Notes: generated by a model not told the origin, from the letters alone. A stretch of 49,313 bases of DNA from CAYVWB01 sp964455395 (GCA_964455395.1 CAYVWB010000031.1:1-49313); one strand, 5' to 3'. Shown: positions 8,592-17,238, numbered from the stretch's first letter. A program made the numbers and translations.

Positions 8592-9926
8592 ATGGACGTC
8601 AAGGATATCGAGAAATACATCAAGGAACACGACATCGATTCCATTCGGGTCGACTACTCGGACCTGCACGGCGTGAACCGGGGCAAAGTCGTGCCGGCGC
8701 AACGCCTGGAAGAAGTGCTGGAGGAAGGCATCACCTGCGCGCAAGCCGTGTCCGCCATTCTCCTGAACAACGATATCGCCGAAGGCTCCGGCGTGGCGGA
8801 CGAAGTGAGCTACGGGGACATGAAGATCGTGCCGGACATCACCACGTTTTCGCCTGTGCCCTACCTGGAGAAGACGATTCGCTTCATCGGCGACCCCATT
8901 GTCAATGACGCGCCCTGGCCTTACTCGCCCAGAAATCTGCTGAAGCGACTGCTGCAGGAATACGCTCAGCTCGGCTTGAACCCCATTGTCGCGAGCGAGC
9001 TGGAGTTCTACGTCTTCAAGCAGAACGCCGACGGCGAGTGCGCTTTCTACTGCGACAAGCCATCCAACGTCTATACCATGAGCCCGCGCGTGGACCCACA
9101 GAACGTAATGCGCAAGCTGCAGCACACGCTCACCACGATGGGATACGAAATACTGTACTACAACCACGAGTACTTCCAGGGACAGTACGAATTCAACTGG
9201 AAGCACACGGACGCCTTGAAGATGGCGGACCAGACTTTCACCTTCAAGAATGTCTGCAAGGATATCGGCCATCTGGAGGATCTGCTGATCACCTTCATGG
9301 GCCGCCCTCGCAATGACATCGGCGGCAGCGGCTTTCACATGCATTTCTCCATGAACGACGCCGACGGCAACAACATATTCGACGACCCAGACGGCGAGCT
9401 CGGCATGTCCGACGTCATGCGCCAATTCATCGGCGGCGTCATGTCCCACGCCAAAGCCAGCACGGCTTTTCTGGCGCCCACCATCAACTCCTACAAGCGT
9501 TTCCAGCTGGACAGCTTCGCGCCGTACTTCATCGGCTGGGGTCTGGACAACCGTACGGTGTATCTCCGCGTCCCCTCGGAGCGCGGCGCCGCCACCCGCG
9601 TGGAAGTGCGCGCCGGCTGCGCTTCCGCGAACCCCTATCTGGCCATCGCCGCCATGCTGGCTGCCGGCATGGACGGCATCAAGCGAGCCCTGGACCCCGG
9701 CTCCCCCTTCGATGGCGACCTCTACCGCGAAAGCGCCGAGAATTTCGAAGTCGTGCCCCTGTCGCTCTTCAGGGCCTTGCGTGAACTGGAAGCCGACCCG
9801 ACGCTCTGCGCCAGCATGGGCGAAGCGATCGTCCAGAATTTCAAGGCCCTCAAGGAGACGGAAATCGAGCTGTACCGCAGCTGGGTCTCCGACTGGGAAT
9901 TCGAACACTACTCGTACCACCTTTAA
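8592..9926 (+). CDS. Glutamine synthetase-like gamma-glutamyl ligase
   Basis: This 444-residue protein has a complete GS fold: an N-terminal beta-grasp (VDYSDLHGVNRGKVVPAQRL) and a catalytic domain with SELEFYVF, GGSGFHMHFSM and a VEVRAGCASANPYLA block in place of the usual RIP/ATP-site segment. It is a GS-family ligase of the GlnT/PuuA/GmaS kind rather than housekeeping GlnA. Such enzymes use ATP to join an amine to the gamma-carboxyl of glutamate. GGGAGGTG at 8579-8586 supports the start. It is the first gene of the operon and is followed by glutamate-synthase-like genes, as in N-methylglutamate pathway loci, where GmaS makes gamma-glutamylmethylamide. Amine specificity is unproven. Confidence 0.85.
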   Translation: MDVKDIEKYIKEHDIDSIRVDYSDLHGVNRGKVVPAQRLEEVLEEGITCAQAVSAILLNNDIAEGSGVADEVSYGDMKIVPDITTFSPVPYLEKTIRFIGDPIVNDAPWPYSPRNLLKRLLQEYAQLGLNPIVASELEFYVFKQNADGECAFYCDKPSNVYTMSPRVDPQNVMRKLQHTLTTMGYEILYYNHEYFQGQYEFNWKHTDALKMADQTFTFKNVCKDIGHLEDLLITFMGRPRNDIGGSGFHMHFSMNDADGNNIFDDPDGELGMSDVMRQFIGGVMSHAKASTAFLAPTINSYKRFQLDSFAPYFIGWGLDNRTVYLRVPSERGAATRVEVRAGCASANPYLAIAAMLAAGMDGIKRALDPGSPFDGDLYRESAENFEVVPLSLFRALRELEADPTLCASMGEAIVQNFKALKETEIELYRSWVSDWEFEHYSYHL

Positions 9927-9959
9927 GCCGACGCGAAGTGGCGCACCAAGGAGATTCGC

Positions 9960-10856
9960 ATGTGTGGAGTAGCCGGCATCATCGCCGCGGGTTCCCAATC
10001 GCTGGGAACGGACCTGCTGGACATGCTGCATTGCGTGCAGCACCGGGGCCTGGACGCAACCGGGGTCGCCATCTACGAACAGCGCGACCACGTGAGGATT
10101 CGCGTCGCCATGCCCAGTCCGGAGCTGGCGGAGGATTTGCGGGGGTTGGTAAGCGAACGCGCCATCGAGCTGGAACACCGGCTCTACCAGGGCGAGGGCG
10201 TCTTCACCTTCTACGAGGCGAGCCTCGACATGGACCCGAGGGACCTGCGTGATTTGCACACCATCGTGGACGCCCATCCGGACCTGTGCGTGCACTCCAT
10301 CGGCAAGAGCCTCTCGGTCTACAAAGACCAGGGCCACGCCGAGGACATCCGGACCCGCCACGAAATCAAACCCGCCGCCGGCACCCACGGCATCGGACAC
10401 GTGCGCTTGGCCACGGAAAGCGCGGAAGACATCAACGCCGCCCACCCCTTCACCACCCCCCACTTCCCCGAACTGGCCATCGTGCACAACGGGCAGTTCA
10501 CCAACTACTTCAACATGCGCCGTTTTTTGGAGTCCAGAGGGACGAGGTTCAAGACCCGCAACGACTCTGAAATGGCGGCGCATTATATTGGCTGGCAGAT
10601 GGGTTCTCAAGGCCTGCGCCTCGAAGACGCCTTGGCTGCTGCGCTGGACGACCTGGACGGCATCTTCACCATCCTGGCCGCCACCCCCACCGAGATCGGC
10701 TACGTCAAGGACATGCTGGCGATCAAACCCCTGCTGATCTATCAGCGCGACGGCGTCACGGTCTTCGGCTCGGAGCAGATCAGCCTCACGCCCATCTTCA
10801 ACGACGTCTATGCGGACGAAATGGATCCAGGGACGGTGAATGTATGGTCGTTGTAG
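9960..10856 (+). CDS. Class II glutamine amidotransferase, MgsA/GlxB-like subunit
   Basis: This 298-residue protein begins MCGVAGIIAA, so after Met removal the N-terminal Cys is the catalytic nucleophile. HGIGHVRLATES and VHNGQFTNY further on match the class II amidotransferase fold of GltB and PurF. It is a stand-alone version of the first GltB domain, as in the three-subunit N-methylglutamate synthase (MgsABC) and rhizobial GlxBCD. AAGGAG precedes the ATG. Its end overlaps the next gene by 13 bases. It would release ammonia or the amine from a gamma-glutamyl amide. Confidence 0.87.
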   Translation: MCGVAGIIAAGSQSLGTDLLDMLHCVQHRGLDATGVAIYEQRDHVRIRVAMPSPELAEDLRGLVSERAIELEHRLYQGEGVFTFYEASLDMDPRDLRDLHTIVDAHPDLCVHSIGKSLSVYKDQGHAEDIRTRHEIKPAAGTHGIGHVRLATESAEDINAAHPFTTPHFPELAIVHNGQFTNYFNMRRFLESRGTRFKTRNDSEMAAHYIGWQMGSQGLRLEDALAAALDDLDGIFTILAATPTEIGYVKDMLAIKPLLIYQRDGVTVFGSEQISLTPIFNDVYADEMDPGTVNVWSL

Positions 10857-11548
10857 ACGCCGCCGCGCACAAGAAGCGCGCACTCAACAAAAGGCTCAAG
10901 GAACTCATCCACGCTGGCGAGACCCACATCACGGTGCAAAACCCCGGCTCGGTCCACAACCTGGGCACGGCCTTGCAAGGCGACGCTCACATCGTCGTCG
11001 AAGGCTCCACGGGTTTTTACACCGGCGGTTTTCTGGAAGGCCCCCGGCTCGTCATCCAAGGCAACACCGGCTGGTACACGGGCGACAACATGCTCTCCGG
11101 CGAAATCATCGTCGAGAAGAACGCCGGCAGCAACTGCGCGCCATCCATCATCGGCGGGACCATCGTCATCCGCGGCAACGCTGGCAGTCGTGCGGGCCTG
11201 GGCATGAAAGGAGGAGACCTCGTCATCTGCGGCTCCACAGGACGCTGGTGCGGGCAGATGACCATGGGCGGTCGCATCGTGGTGCTGGGGGAAGTCGGGC
11301 CGGGCCTTGGCGAGTCCATGTATCGAGGCCTCATCCATGTCCGCGACCCGCATGCGGAGTCCAAGCTGGGCGGCAACGTGGAGTTCCACACCATCTCCGA
11401 CGAGGAAGCCGCCAGCCTCCAGTCGCTCTTCGCCGCCTACGCCATCGACGCGGATCCCCGGGAGTTCATGTCGGTGCGGCCCATGACGAGCGGTCGGCAC
11501 AGCTACACGATTTTCAACCCCAAGCTTGACGAGGCGCACGCGCGATGA
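10844..11548 (+). CDS. GXGXG-repeat glutamate synthase-like subunit (MgsB/GlxC-like)
   Basis: The 234 residues form a right-handed beta-helix with recurring G-x-x-G-x-G turns (GNTGWYTGDNMLSGE, GNAGSRAGLGMKGGD, GSTGRWCGQMTMGG). This is the C-terminal GXGXG domain of GltB as a separate polypeptide. In glutamate synthase the domain is structural and helps position the ammonia tunnel. The gene overlaps its upstream neighbour by 13 bases and its downstream neighbour by four (ATGA), so subunits are probably made in equal amounts. Confidence 0.87.
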   Translation: MVVVDAAAHKKRALNKRLKELIHAGETHITVQNPGSVHNLGTALQGDAHIVVEGSTGFYTGGFLEGPRLVIQGNTGWYTGDNMLSGEIIVEKNAGSNCAPSIIGGTIVIRGNAGSRAGLGMKGGDLVICGSTGRWCGQMTMGGRIVVLGEVGPGLGESMYRGLIHVRDPHAESKLGGNVEFHTISDEEAASLQSLFAAYAIDADPREFMSVRPMTSGRHSYTIFNPKLDEAHAR

Positions 11549-12843
11549 GTGATCAACCCGAAAAGAAACCCGCCGTGGTGAAGGAACAGCCACACGCCAC
11601 CTGGAGCAAGGAAGCGATCTCCGAGATTCGCTGGAAAGCGGAGCACGGCTCCCACCGCATACGCGGATGCGGCACCCCGCGCCCATTCCCCACGTTCGAC
11701 GACTTGACCGTGCTCCCTTCGCAGCTCACGCGCATGTCCGTGGACACCTACCGTGAACCCTGCGAGACCCGCACCACCCTGGGTGGACGCCACTGCACAG
11801 AGCCCCTGGTGGTGGAGACGCCCATCCTCATCTCCGGCATGAGCTACGGCGCCCTCTCCAAGGAAGCCAAGATCGCCCTGGCCCGCGCCACCCGGCTGGT
11901 GGGCAGTTCCATCAACAATGGCGAAGGCGGTTTGCTGCCCGAGGAGCGGGACGAATCCTACAAGCAAGTGGTGCAGATTCTCCCCAGCCGCATGGGCTTT
12001 TCACTGCGCTCCATAGAAGCGGCCGACGCCTTGGAGATCATCGTGGGCATCGGCGCCAAACCCGGCTTGTCGGGACACCTGATGGGCTCCAAGATCAGCA
12101 AGGAAGTGGCGGCGTTTCGGCAAATCCCCGAAGGCATCGACCTGCACAGCCACCCCCGCCACGGCGATATCTTCGGCGCAGACGACCTGGTCATCAAGAT
12201 GGAACAGCTGCGCGAACTGACGGACAACCGCATTCCCATCTTCCTGAAAGTGGCGGCCGGCCGCGTGCGAGAGGACGTGAAAATTGCCGTGAAAGCCGGC
12301 GTGGACGGCGTGGTGGTGGATGGCGCTCAAGGCGGCACAGGCGCTGCGCCGGTGGTGGCTGCAGACCACATGGGCATTCCCACCCTGCCCGCACTGGTTC
12401 AAGCCGTGCGCGCGCTGGAGGAAATGCGCGTCAAGGACGAAATCTCCCTGATCATCTCCGGCGGCGTGAAGACCGGCGCCGACGTCGCCAAGGCCTTGGC
12501 CCTCGGCGCAGACGCCGTGGCCCTGGGCCAGTCCGTCATGGTGGCCATGGGCTGCACCGTCTGCCAACACTGCCACACCGGGCGCTGCGCTTACGGCATC
12601 GGCACGCAGGACCCGGCCATGCGCGCGCGCCTGGATATCGACGAAGCCGCCCGACGCGTGGCCAATTACATCAAAGCCATGACCCACGAAGCCGTCATTT
12701 TGGCCAAAGCATCCGGCAAGACCAAACTGCGCAACCTGGAACGCGAAGACCTGCGCTCCATGACGCTGGAATCATGCGCAGTCACGGGCGTTCCCCTCAT
12801 GGGCACGGACTTCACTTTCACCGAACCGTTCGGGTTCTTCTAG
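11545..12843 (+). CDS. FMN-binding glutamate synthase-like subunit (MgsC/GlxD-like)
   Basis: This 432-residue protein is the central TIM-barrel domain of glutamate synthase. SGMSYGALSKEAKIALARA begins the barrel. VDGAQGGTGAAP and ISGGVKTGADVAKALALGAD bind FMN phosphate. The cysteine cluster CTVCQHCHTGRC corresponds to the iron-sulfur site of GltB. In MgsABC this subunit reduces the imine formed between 2-oxoglutarate and an amine, giving N-alkylglutamate. As GlxD or in glutamate synthase the same chemistry makes glutamate. The neighbouring ligase and secondary-amine dehydrogenase favour the N-alkylglutamate reading; this is inference. Confidence 0.87.
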   Translation: MSDQPEKKPAVVKEQPHATWSKEAISEIRWKAEHGSHRIRGCGTPRPFPTFDDLTVLPSQLTRMSVDTYREPCETRTTLGGRHCTEPLVVETPILISGMSYGALSKEAKIALARATRLVGSSINNGEGGLLPEERDESYKQVVQILPSRMGFSLRSIEAADALEIIVGIGAKPGLSGHLMGSKISKEVAAFRQIPEGIDLHSHPRHGDIFGADDLVIKMEQLRELTDNRIPIFLKVAAGRVREDVKIAVKAGVDGVVVDGAQGGTGAAPVVAADHMGIPTLPALVQAVRALEEMRVKDEISLIISGGVKTGADVAKALALGADAVALGQSVMVAMGCTVCQHCHTGRCAYGIGTQDPAMRARLDIDEAARRVANYIKAMTHEAVILAKASGKTKLRNLEREDLRSMTLESCAVTGVPLMGTDFTFTEPFGFF

Positions 12844-12859
12844 AAAAAGGGGCGCCGAC

Positions 12860-13186
12860 ATGAACAGGCTCGAGGAGCATCCCGTGCTTGGCCCGTACCA
12901 ACGCGGCCCCAAGGTCGCCTTCACCTTGGATGGACAACCCATGGAAGGCTATACAGGCGAGCCCATTGCAGCGGCCTTGCGCGCCGCCGGGGTGCTCATC
13001 CACCGTCACACCGCACGACGCAACGAACCGCGCGGCGTCTTCTGCGCCATCGGCCGCTGCACGGACTGCGTCATGGTGGTGGATGGCAAACCCAACGTGC
13101 GCACCTGCGTGGAGCCGCTTCGCGCCGGCATGCGTGTGCAAACGCAGCAGGGGCTTGGCGCGGCCGCTGGAGGCGAACAGCCATGA
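12860..13186 (+). CDS. (2Fe-2S) subunit of an amine dehydrogenase, HcnA/SoxA-N-terminal-like
   Basis: This 108-residue protein matches the Fer2_4-type plant-ferredoxin-like domain at the front of sarcosine oxidase alpha and of HcnA/OoxA/NoxA small subunits. GVFCAIGRCTDC and the later C in NVRTC are the cluster ligands, and VLIHRHTARRNEPRGVFC is the usual lead-in. It passes electrons between flavins in a membrane-associated or soluble dehydrogenase. It starts 16 bases after the glutamate-synthase-like gene and overlaps the next gene by four bases. Confidence 0.85.
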   Translation: MNRLEEHPVLGPYQRGPKVAFTLDGQPMEGYTGEPIAAALRAAGVLIHRHTARRNEPRGVFCAIGRCTDCVMVVDGKPNVRTCVEPLRAGMRVQTQQGLGAAAGGEQP

Positions 13187-14289
13187 CGCGTCGGGAACTG
13201 ATCGTGATCGGCGCAGGACCAGCCGGGCTTTCCGCGGCCATCGAAGCAGCCAGTCATGGCGTGGACGTGGTCGTGTACGACGAAAACCCCTTGCCAGGCG
13301 GCCAGCTCTTCAAGCAGATCCACAAGTTCTTCGGCTCCAAGGAGCACCGGGCCAGAGAGCGCGGCTACCGCATCGGACGGCAGTTGCTGGACGAAGCCGC
13401 CGCATTGGGCGTGCAGGTGGAACTGGGCACCCAAGTCATCGGGTTGTATGACGACCTTGTGATCCAGGCTGTGCGCGGCGACCGCATCGAACGGGTGCGC
13501 GGCAACGCCGTGGTCATCGCCACAGGCGCCTCCGAGAACATGATCCCCTTTCCCGGCTGGACACTGCCCGGCGTCATCGGCGCCGGCGCAGCGCAGACCA
13601 TGGCGAACCTGCACGGCGTACGCCCCGGCGACAGGCTGCTCATGGTGGGCTGCGGCAACGTGGGCGTGGTGGTGGCGTACCAGATGCTCCAGGCGGGGTG
13701 CGCCGTCGCCGCCATGATCGACGCCGGCGGCGCCATCGGCGGTTATGGCGTGCACGCCGCCAAGGTGGCCCGCACCGGCGTGCCCTTCTACCTGGGCCAC
13801 ACCATCCTGCGCGCGGCAGGCCACAACAAGGTGGAGTCCGCGACCATCGCGGAGGTGGACAAGTCCTGGCAGCCCATCCCGGGCACGGAAAAAACGTTGG
13901 AAGTGGACACGGTCTGCCTGGCGGTGGGGCTCGCCCCGGCTACGCAGCTGGCTCGCATGGCCGGCTGTCGCATGGTCGACGCCCCCGGCCTGGGGGGCCT
14001 TGCGCCGGCCACCCGGAGCGACGGCTCCACCTCCGTACAGGGACTCTACGTGGCCGGCGACGCCGGCGGCATCGAGGAAGCGAGCTCGGCCATGGTTCAG
14101 GGGCGCCTGGCGGGACTGGCCGCAGCCATCGAACAAGGCTACGCCAATGCGGACGACGCAGCCCCACGGCTCCGGGATCTCCATGAATCCCTGGAGCGCC
14201 TGCGCAGCGGCCCCTTCGGAGAGCGGGTGCGCGCCGCCGAAGCCATGATGCGCCAAACCCTGGAGGATTCGCCATGTCCCAATGCCTGA
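13183..14289 (+). CDS. FAD/NAD(P)-binding subunit of an amine dehydrogenase, HcnB-like
   Basis: This 368-residue flavoprotein has two dinucleotide folds: IVIGAGPAGLSAAIEAASHG at 6-25 and LLMVGCGNVGVVVAYQML around 149-166. It also has VIATGASENMIPFPGWTLPG and a final YVAGDAGGIEEASSAMVQGR FAD segment. It belongs to the HcnB / opine-oxidase / proline-dehydrogenase alpha group, in which this subunit accepts electrons from the DAO-type catalytic subunit. Overlaps of 4 and 16 bases with its neighbours show tight coupling. Confidence 0.87.
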   Translation: MTRRELIVIGAGPAGLSAAIEAASHGVDVVVYDENPLPGGQLFKQIHKFFGSKEHRARERGYRIGRQLLDEAAALGVQVELGTQVIGLYDDLVIQAVRGDRIERVRGNAVVIATGASENMIPFPGWTLPGVIGAGAAQTMANLHGVRPGDRLLMVGCGNVGVVVAYQMLQAGCAVAAMIDAGGAIGGYGVHAAKVARTGVPFYLGHTILRAAGHNKVESATIAEVDKSWQPIPGTEKTLEVDTVCLAVGLAPATQLARMAGCRMVDAPGLGGLAPATRSDGSTSVQGLYVAGDAGGIEEASSAMVQGRLAGLAAAIEQGYANADDAAPRLRDLHESLERLRSGPFGERVRAAEAMMRQTLEDSPCPNA

Positions 14290-14789
14290 CGACCAGGGGA
14301 TACCTGCGGCCCGAAGACCTGGACAACGTCCCCGGCGCGCCGACAGCGGCGCGTCGCGCGAAGGGGCCCGTGGCCGTCTTCGAGTGCGTGCAGGAGATCC
14401 CGTGCAATCCATGCGAACAATCCTGCGACCGCGACGCCGTGAAGGTGGGCGCGCTCATCACCGACCGGCCCACCCTGGTGGAGGACGAATGCACCGGCTG
14501 CGGCAAGTGCGTCTCCGCATGCCCGGGTCAAGCCGTGTTCATTGTGGACGAGAGCAGGCCGGATGAAGCCCGCGTCACCATTCCTTACGAGTTCCTGCCG
14601 CTGCCGGCGAAGGACGAGATCGTCACCGCCCTCGATCGCTCCGGCGCGGCGCTGGGCGAGGCCCGCATCGTCCGGGTCAGGTTGAGCGAGTCCATGGACC
14701 GCACCGCTCAGGTGACCATGGCCGTGCCGCTTGCGTGGTCCATGACTGCCAGATTTTTCAAGCGAAAGGAGTCGCCCCATGAAGACTGA
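14274..14789 (+). CDS. 4Fe-4S ferredoxin-like subunit of the dehydrogenase complex
   Basis: This 171-residue protein has one complete ferredoxin motif (CTGCGKCVSACPG at about 72-84). A second cysteine set, CVQEIPCNPCEQSC at about 38-51, could ligate another cluster. It is a dedicated electron-transfer subunit not present in the classical three-gene hcnABC or four-gene mgd/sox clusters, but known from larger proline-dehydrogenase-type complexes. Its start lies inside the end of the HcnB-like gene and its stop overlaps the following gene by 11 bases. The electron acceptor is unknown. Confidence 0.78.
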   Translation: MSQCLTTRGYLRPEDLDNVPGAPTAARRAKGPVAVFECVQEIPCNPCEQSCDRDAVKVGALITDRPTLVEDECTGCGKCVSACPGQAVFIVDESRPDEARVTIPYEFLPLPAKDEIVTALDRSGAALGEARIVRVRLSESMDRTAQVTMAVPLAWSMTARFFKRKESPHED

Positions 14790-15144
14790 GGGACCCCCGG
14801 GGGGAGCCGCGACCGGCGGCCGCACCCCCCAGCCCGACGACGACCTGGTCCTCTGCCGCTGCGAAGAGATCACCCAAGGGGAGATCCGTGACGCGCTGGC
14901 CACGGGCATGACCTCCGTCAGCGCGGTGAAACGCGCCACGCGCGCGGGCATGGGCCTTTGCCAGGGACAGACCTGCGGCCGACTGGTGGCGGGCCTGCTC
15001 GCTCGCGAAGGCGTCACGCCTCGGCAGGACATCCAGCCCATGACGGCTCGCCCCCCCGTGCGGCCCACGCCCATGGGCGTGCTGGCCAACGACCAGCCCG
15101 CAACGCACGGGGCCCATCTGCCTGATGACGCGGAGGACGCCTGA
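14779..15144 (+). CDS. BFD-like (2Fe-2S) subunit
   Basis: The 121 residues hold a bacterioferritin-associated-ferredoxin-like [2Fe-2S] domain: LCRCEEITQGEIRDAL at about 25-40 and GLCQGQTCGRLV at about 59-70 supply the C-x-C and C-x4-C ligands. In HcnB and sarcosine oxidase alpha this domain is fused to the FAD subunit; here it is a separate gene. The last 40 residues are Pro/Ala-rich and look unstructured. The stop is one base before the start of the catalytic subunit gene. Confidence 0.8.
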   Translation: MKTEGPPGGAATGGRTPQPDDDLVLCRCEEITQGEIRDALATGMTSVSAVKRATRAGMGLCQGQTCGRLVAGLLAREGVTPRQDIQPMTARPPVRPTPMGVLANDQPATHGAHLPDDAEDA

Positions 15145-15145
15145 C

Positions 15146-16282
15146 ATGTCGACCAGCTATGACGCCGTCGTCATCGGAGCCGGGGTCAACGGGTGCGCCA
15201 TCGGCTACAACCTCGCCAAGCGGGGCCTCAAAGTGCTCATCCTGGACAAAGGCGATGTCTGCGGCCAGGCCTCCGGTCAGAATGGCGGCGGCGTCCGCCA
15301 GTCCGCCCGGGATCCCCGCGAGCTGCCTTTGGCCATGTACAGCGTCTCGCTTTTCGAGGGCTTGGCTGATGAGCTCGGCTACGATGTGGAATATGTACAA
15401 GGCGGCAACCTGCGCCTGTGCGTCACCGCGGAGCACGAAACCGCCATGCGCGACGCCGTGGAGAAACAGCGCGCCGAGTTCGGTCTGCCTGTGGAGTACC
15501 TGGACCACGACGCCGTGCGCGAGGTCAACCCCCATGTTGCGGACATCGTGCGGGGCGCCAGCTACTGCCCCACGGACGGCCACGCCAATCCCATGTTGAC
15601 CACGTACGCATTCCTGCGCAAGGCCTTGGCGCTGGGGGCGGAGCTGCGTGTCCAGGAAACCGTACGGTCCATACGACGGTCCAAGGGGCGCGTGGCGGCC
15701 GTGGTGACGAACAAGGGGACCTACGGCGCGGGGCTTGTCGTGAATGTCGCCGGCATAGGCGGCCGCCGCGTGGCGAACATGGTGGGTCTGGATTTTCCCA
15801 TGACTCCCGTTTTCACCGAAGCGCTGGTGACCGAAGCCCGCGAACCGCTGTTCCCCCAAATGATCGGCACGGCCGCCTCGGACTTCTACGGCCATCAGAC
15901 GGAGCACGGCTCCTTCGTCTGGGGCGGGTTCATCGGGTATGACGCCTTCCTGTATGACGACCGTGGCGTCGCTGAACGCCGGCCCAACTATCCCGAAATC
16001 GCGTCGGCCATTTGTCGAACCGTGCTGCGCTACTTCCCGTTGCTGCACGATGTGCATGTGACCCGCGTCTGGAGCGGCCTCATTGCGCAGGTGGCGGACA
16101 AGGTCCCGGTGCTGGGCGCGGTGGCGGAAACGCCCGGCTACATCTCGGCGACGGGGTTTTCCGGGCACGGTTTCGGCATCGCGCCGGCCATCGGTCGCGT
16201 CATCAGCCAGGTGGCGCTCGGCGAAACGCCGGACGTGGACATCGCAGCGTTCGCCCACGACAGGTTCCGTCCCGCGTATTGA
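15146..16282 (+). CDS. DAO-family FAD subunit, HcnC / sarcosine oxidase beta-like (probable catalytic subunit)
   Basis: This 378-residue flavoprotein has AVVIGAGVNGCAIGYNLAKRG at 7-27, QASGQNGGGVRQS after it, and a C-terminal GFSGHGFGIAPAIGRVISQV typical of D-amino-acid oxidase-type secondary-amine dehydrogenases (sarcosine, proline, hydroxyproline, opines, N-methylglutamate). It probably removes hydride from the substrate C-N bond. ATG 15146 is chosen over 15125 because GGAGG at about 15131 fits it and it begins one base after the previous stop. Position and partners indicate a five-subunit complex; the substrate is not readable from sequence. Confidence 0.87.
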   Translation: MSTSYDAVVIGAGVNGCAIGYNLAKRGLKVLILDKGDVCGQASGQNGGGVRQSARDPRELPLAMYSVSLFEGLADELGYDVEYVQGGNLRLCVTAEHETAMRDAVEKQRAEFGLPVEYLDHDAVREVNPHVADIVRGASYCPTDGHANPMLTTYAFLRKALALGAELRVQETVRSIRRSKGRVAAVVTNKGTYGAGLVVNVAGIGGRRVANMVGLDFPMTPVFTEALVTEAREPLFPQMIGTAASDFYGHQTEHGSFVWGGFIGYDAFLYDDRGVAERRPNYPEIASAICRTVLRYFPLLHDVHVTRVWSGLIAQVADKVPVLGAVAETPGYISATGFSGHGFGIAPAIGRVISQVALGETPDVDIAAFAHDRFRPAY

Positions 16283-16363
16283 ACCGCCAGCCAGCGCAGG
16301 TCCGACCGAGCAGGACCGTGGCGTGCGGCGTCCTTCACTCAACAACACGACAGGAGCAGAGCT

Positions 16364-16768
16364 ATGCAGTTCGACCGGCAATGTATCGCATCCGGCGCGC
16401 CCATGGAGGAAAAAGTCGGGTACAGCCGCGCCGTGCGGGTGGGCCCTTTCGTCTATGTGGGCGGCACCACGGCCACCAACGCCGACGGCCAGGTGGCCTG
16501 CCCCGACGACGCTTACGGTCAAGCCAAGAACGTGTTCGAAAAGATAGGCGAAGCCCTGGAGGCCGCGGGCTCGGGCTATGCCGAGGTGGTGCGCGTGCGC
16601 ATCTACATCACGGACATCAGCAAAGCCGGCGACTGCATGCGCGCCTATTCCGAGGTCTTCAAGGCGATCAAACCCATCGCCACCATGTGCGAGATCAAAG
16701 GCTTGTTCCGCCCCGAGCAGATCGTGGAAATCGAGGTGGACGCCGTCATCGGATCCAGCGCCCCGTAA
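16364..16768 (+). CDS. RidA-family (YjgF/UK114) imine deaminase-like protein
   Basis: This 134-residue protein has VGYSRAVRVGPFVYVGGTTA near the start, RVRIYITDIS in the middle and a closing FRPEQIVEIEVDAVIG, the core of the Rid fold (a trimer with active sites between subunits). RidA hydrolyses reactive imines or enamines to carbonyl plus ammonia. The Arg in FRPEQ is near, but not clearly aligned with, the catalytic Arg of canonical RidA, so it may belong to another Rid subgroup. AGGAG precedes the ATG. It lies 81 bp after the dehydrogenase catalytic subunit and could deal with an imine that enzyme makes. Confidence 0.83.
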   Translation: MQFDRQCIASGAPMEEKVGYSRAVRVGPFVYVGGTTATNADGQVACPDDAYGQAKNVFEKIGEALEAAGSGYAEVVRVRIYITDISKAGDCMRAYSEVFKAIKPIATMCEIKGLFRPEQIVEIEVDAVIGSSAP

Positions 16769-17017
16769 GCCGGAAAGGCGCGGTCTTCGGTTCGTGACCT
16801 GTCCCGGGCAGGGGGGCCGCGCTTTACGATCGCCTTCCAGCCCCCGGCGTGGGCTGGCGGTCGCCCTCAGGACGCCCTGCACGCACGACGCCCCCCTACG
16901 GCGCGCCGGCATACATCTGGAGGGGCGTCTCGGATCTCGTCGCCGGCGGGCTCTCCATGGGCGCGAGGACAACCTCCGTCCCTTGCCGGATTGTATCTCG
17001 CCCGTGGCGAATCGCCA

Positions 17018-17110
17018 TCACCAGCCGCCGAATGAGCTCTTTGAAAGATCCATGCGACGGCAATATTCCACCTGGAAGAGACCGCGTTCCCGCCACTGTT
17101 TCATTGCGTT
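17018..17110 (-). pseudogene. Remnant of an IS66-family OrfA (TnpA)
   Basis: On the minus strand a short frame reads WRERGLFQVEYC followed by RRMDLSKSSFGGW and a stop. This matches the start of IS66 accessory transposase OrfA proteins, where a WRxSGLSQxEFCRxHxLS..F.YW helix-turn-helix is conserved. Nothing else of the element can be followed, and no terminal repeats were found. The rest of 16769-17238 holds no gene I can support. Confidence 0.5.
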
Positions 17111-17238
17111 CCCAGTACCTGACTTTTCATTGCTGCAAGGCGTCACTCCTTGTTGAGCGACCTCATGCCTGGATCCTGAAAAAGCGGAAGAAGCAACCAC
17201 TTCGCCTCTTCCACGGAGTTTTTAGTAGCGTTTAATCG

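Noticed and set aside
8550..10883. A 777-codon frame on the minus strand opposite the ligase and amidotransferase genes
   Set aside because: It is the antisense shadow of two well-supported genes; its His/Val/Gly-rich translation has no domain.
16849..17235. 128-codon plus-strand frame after ridA
   Set aside because: No ribosome site or domain; the minus strand of the same DNA carries the recognisable IS66 remnant.
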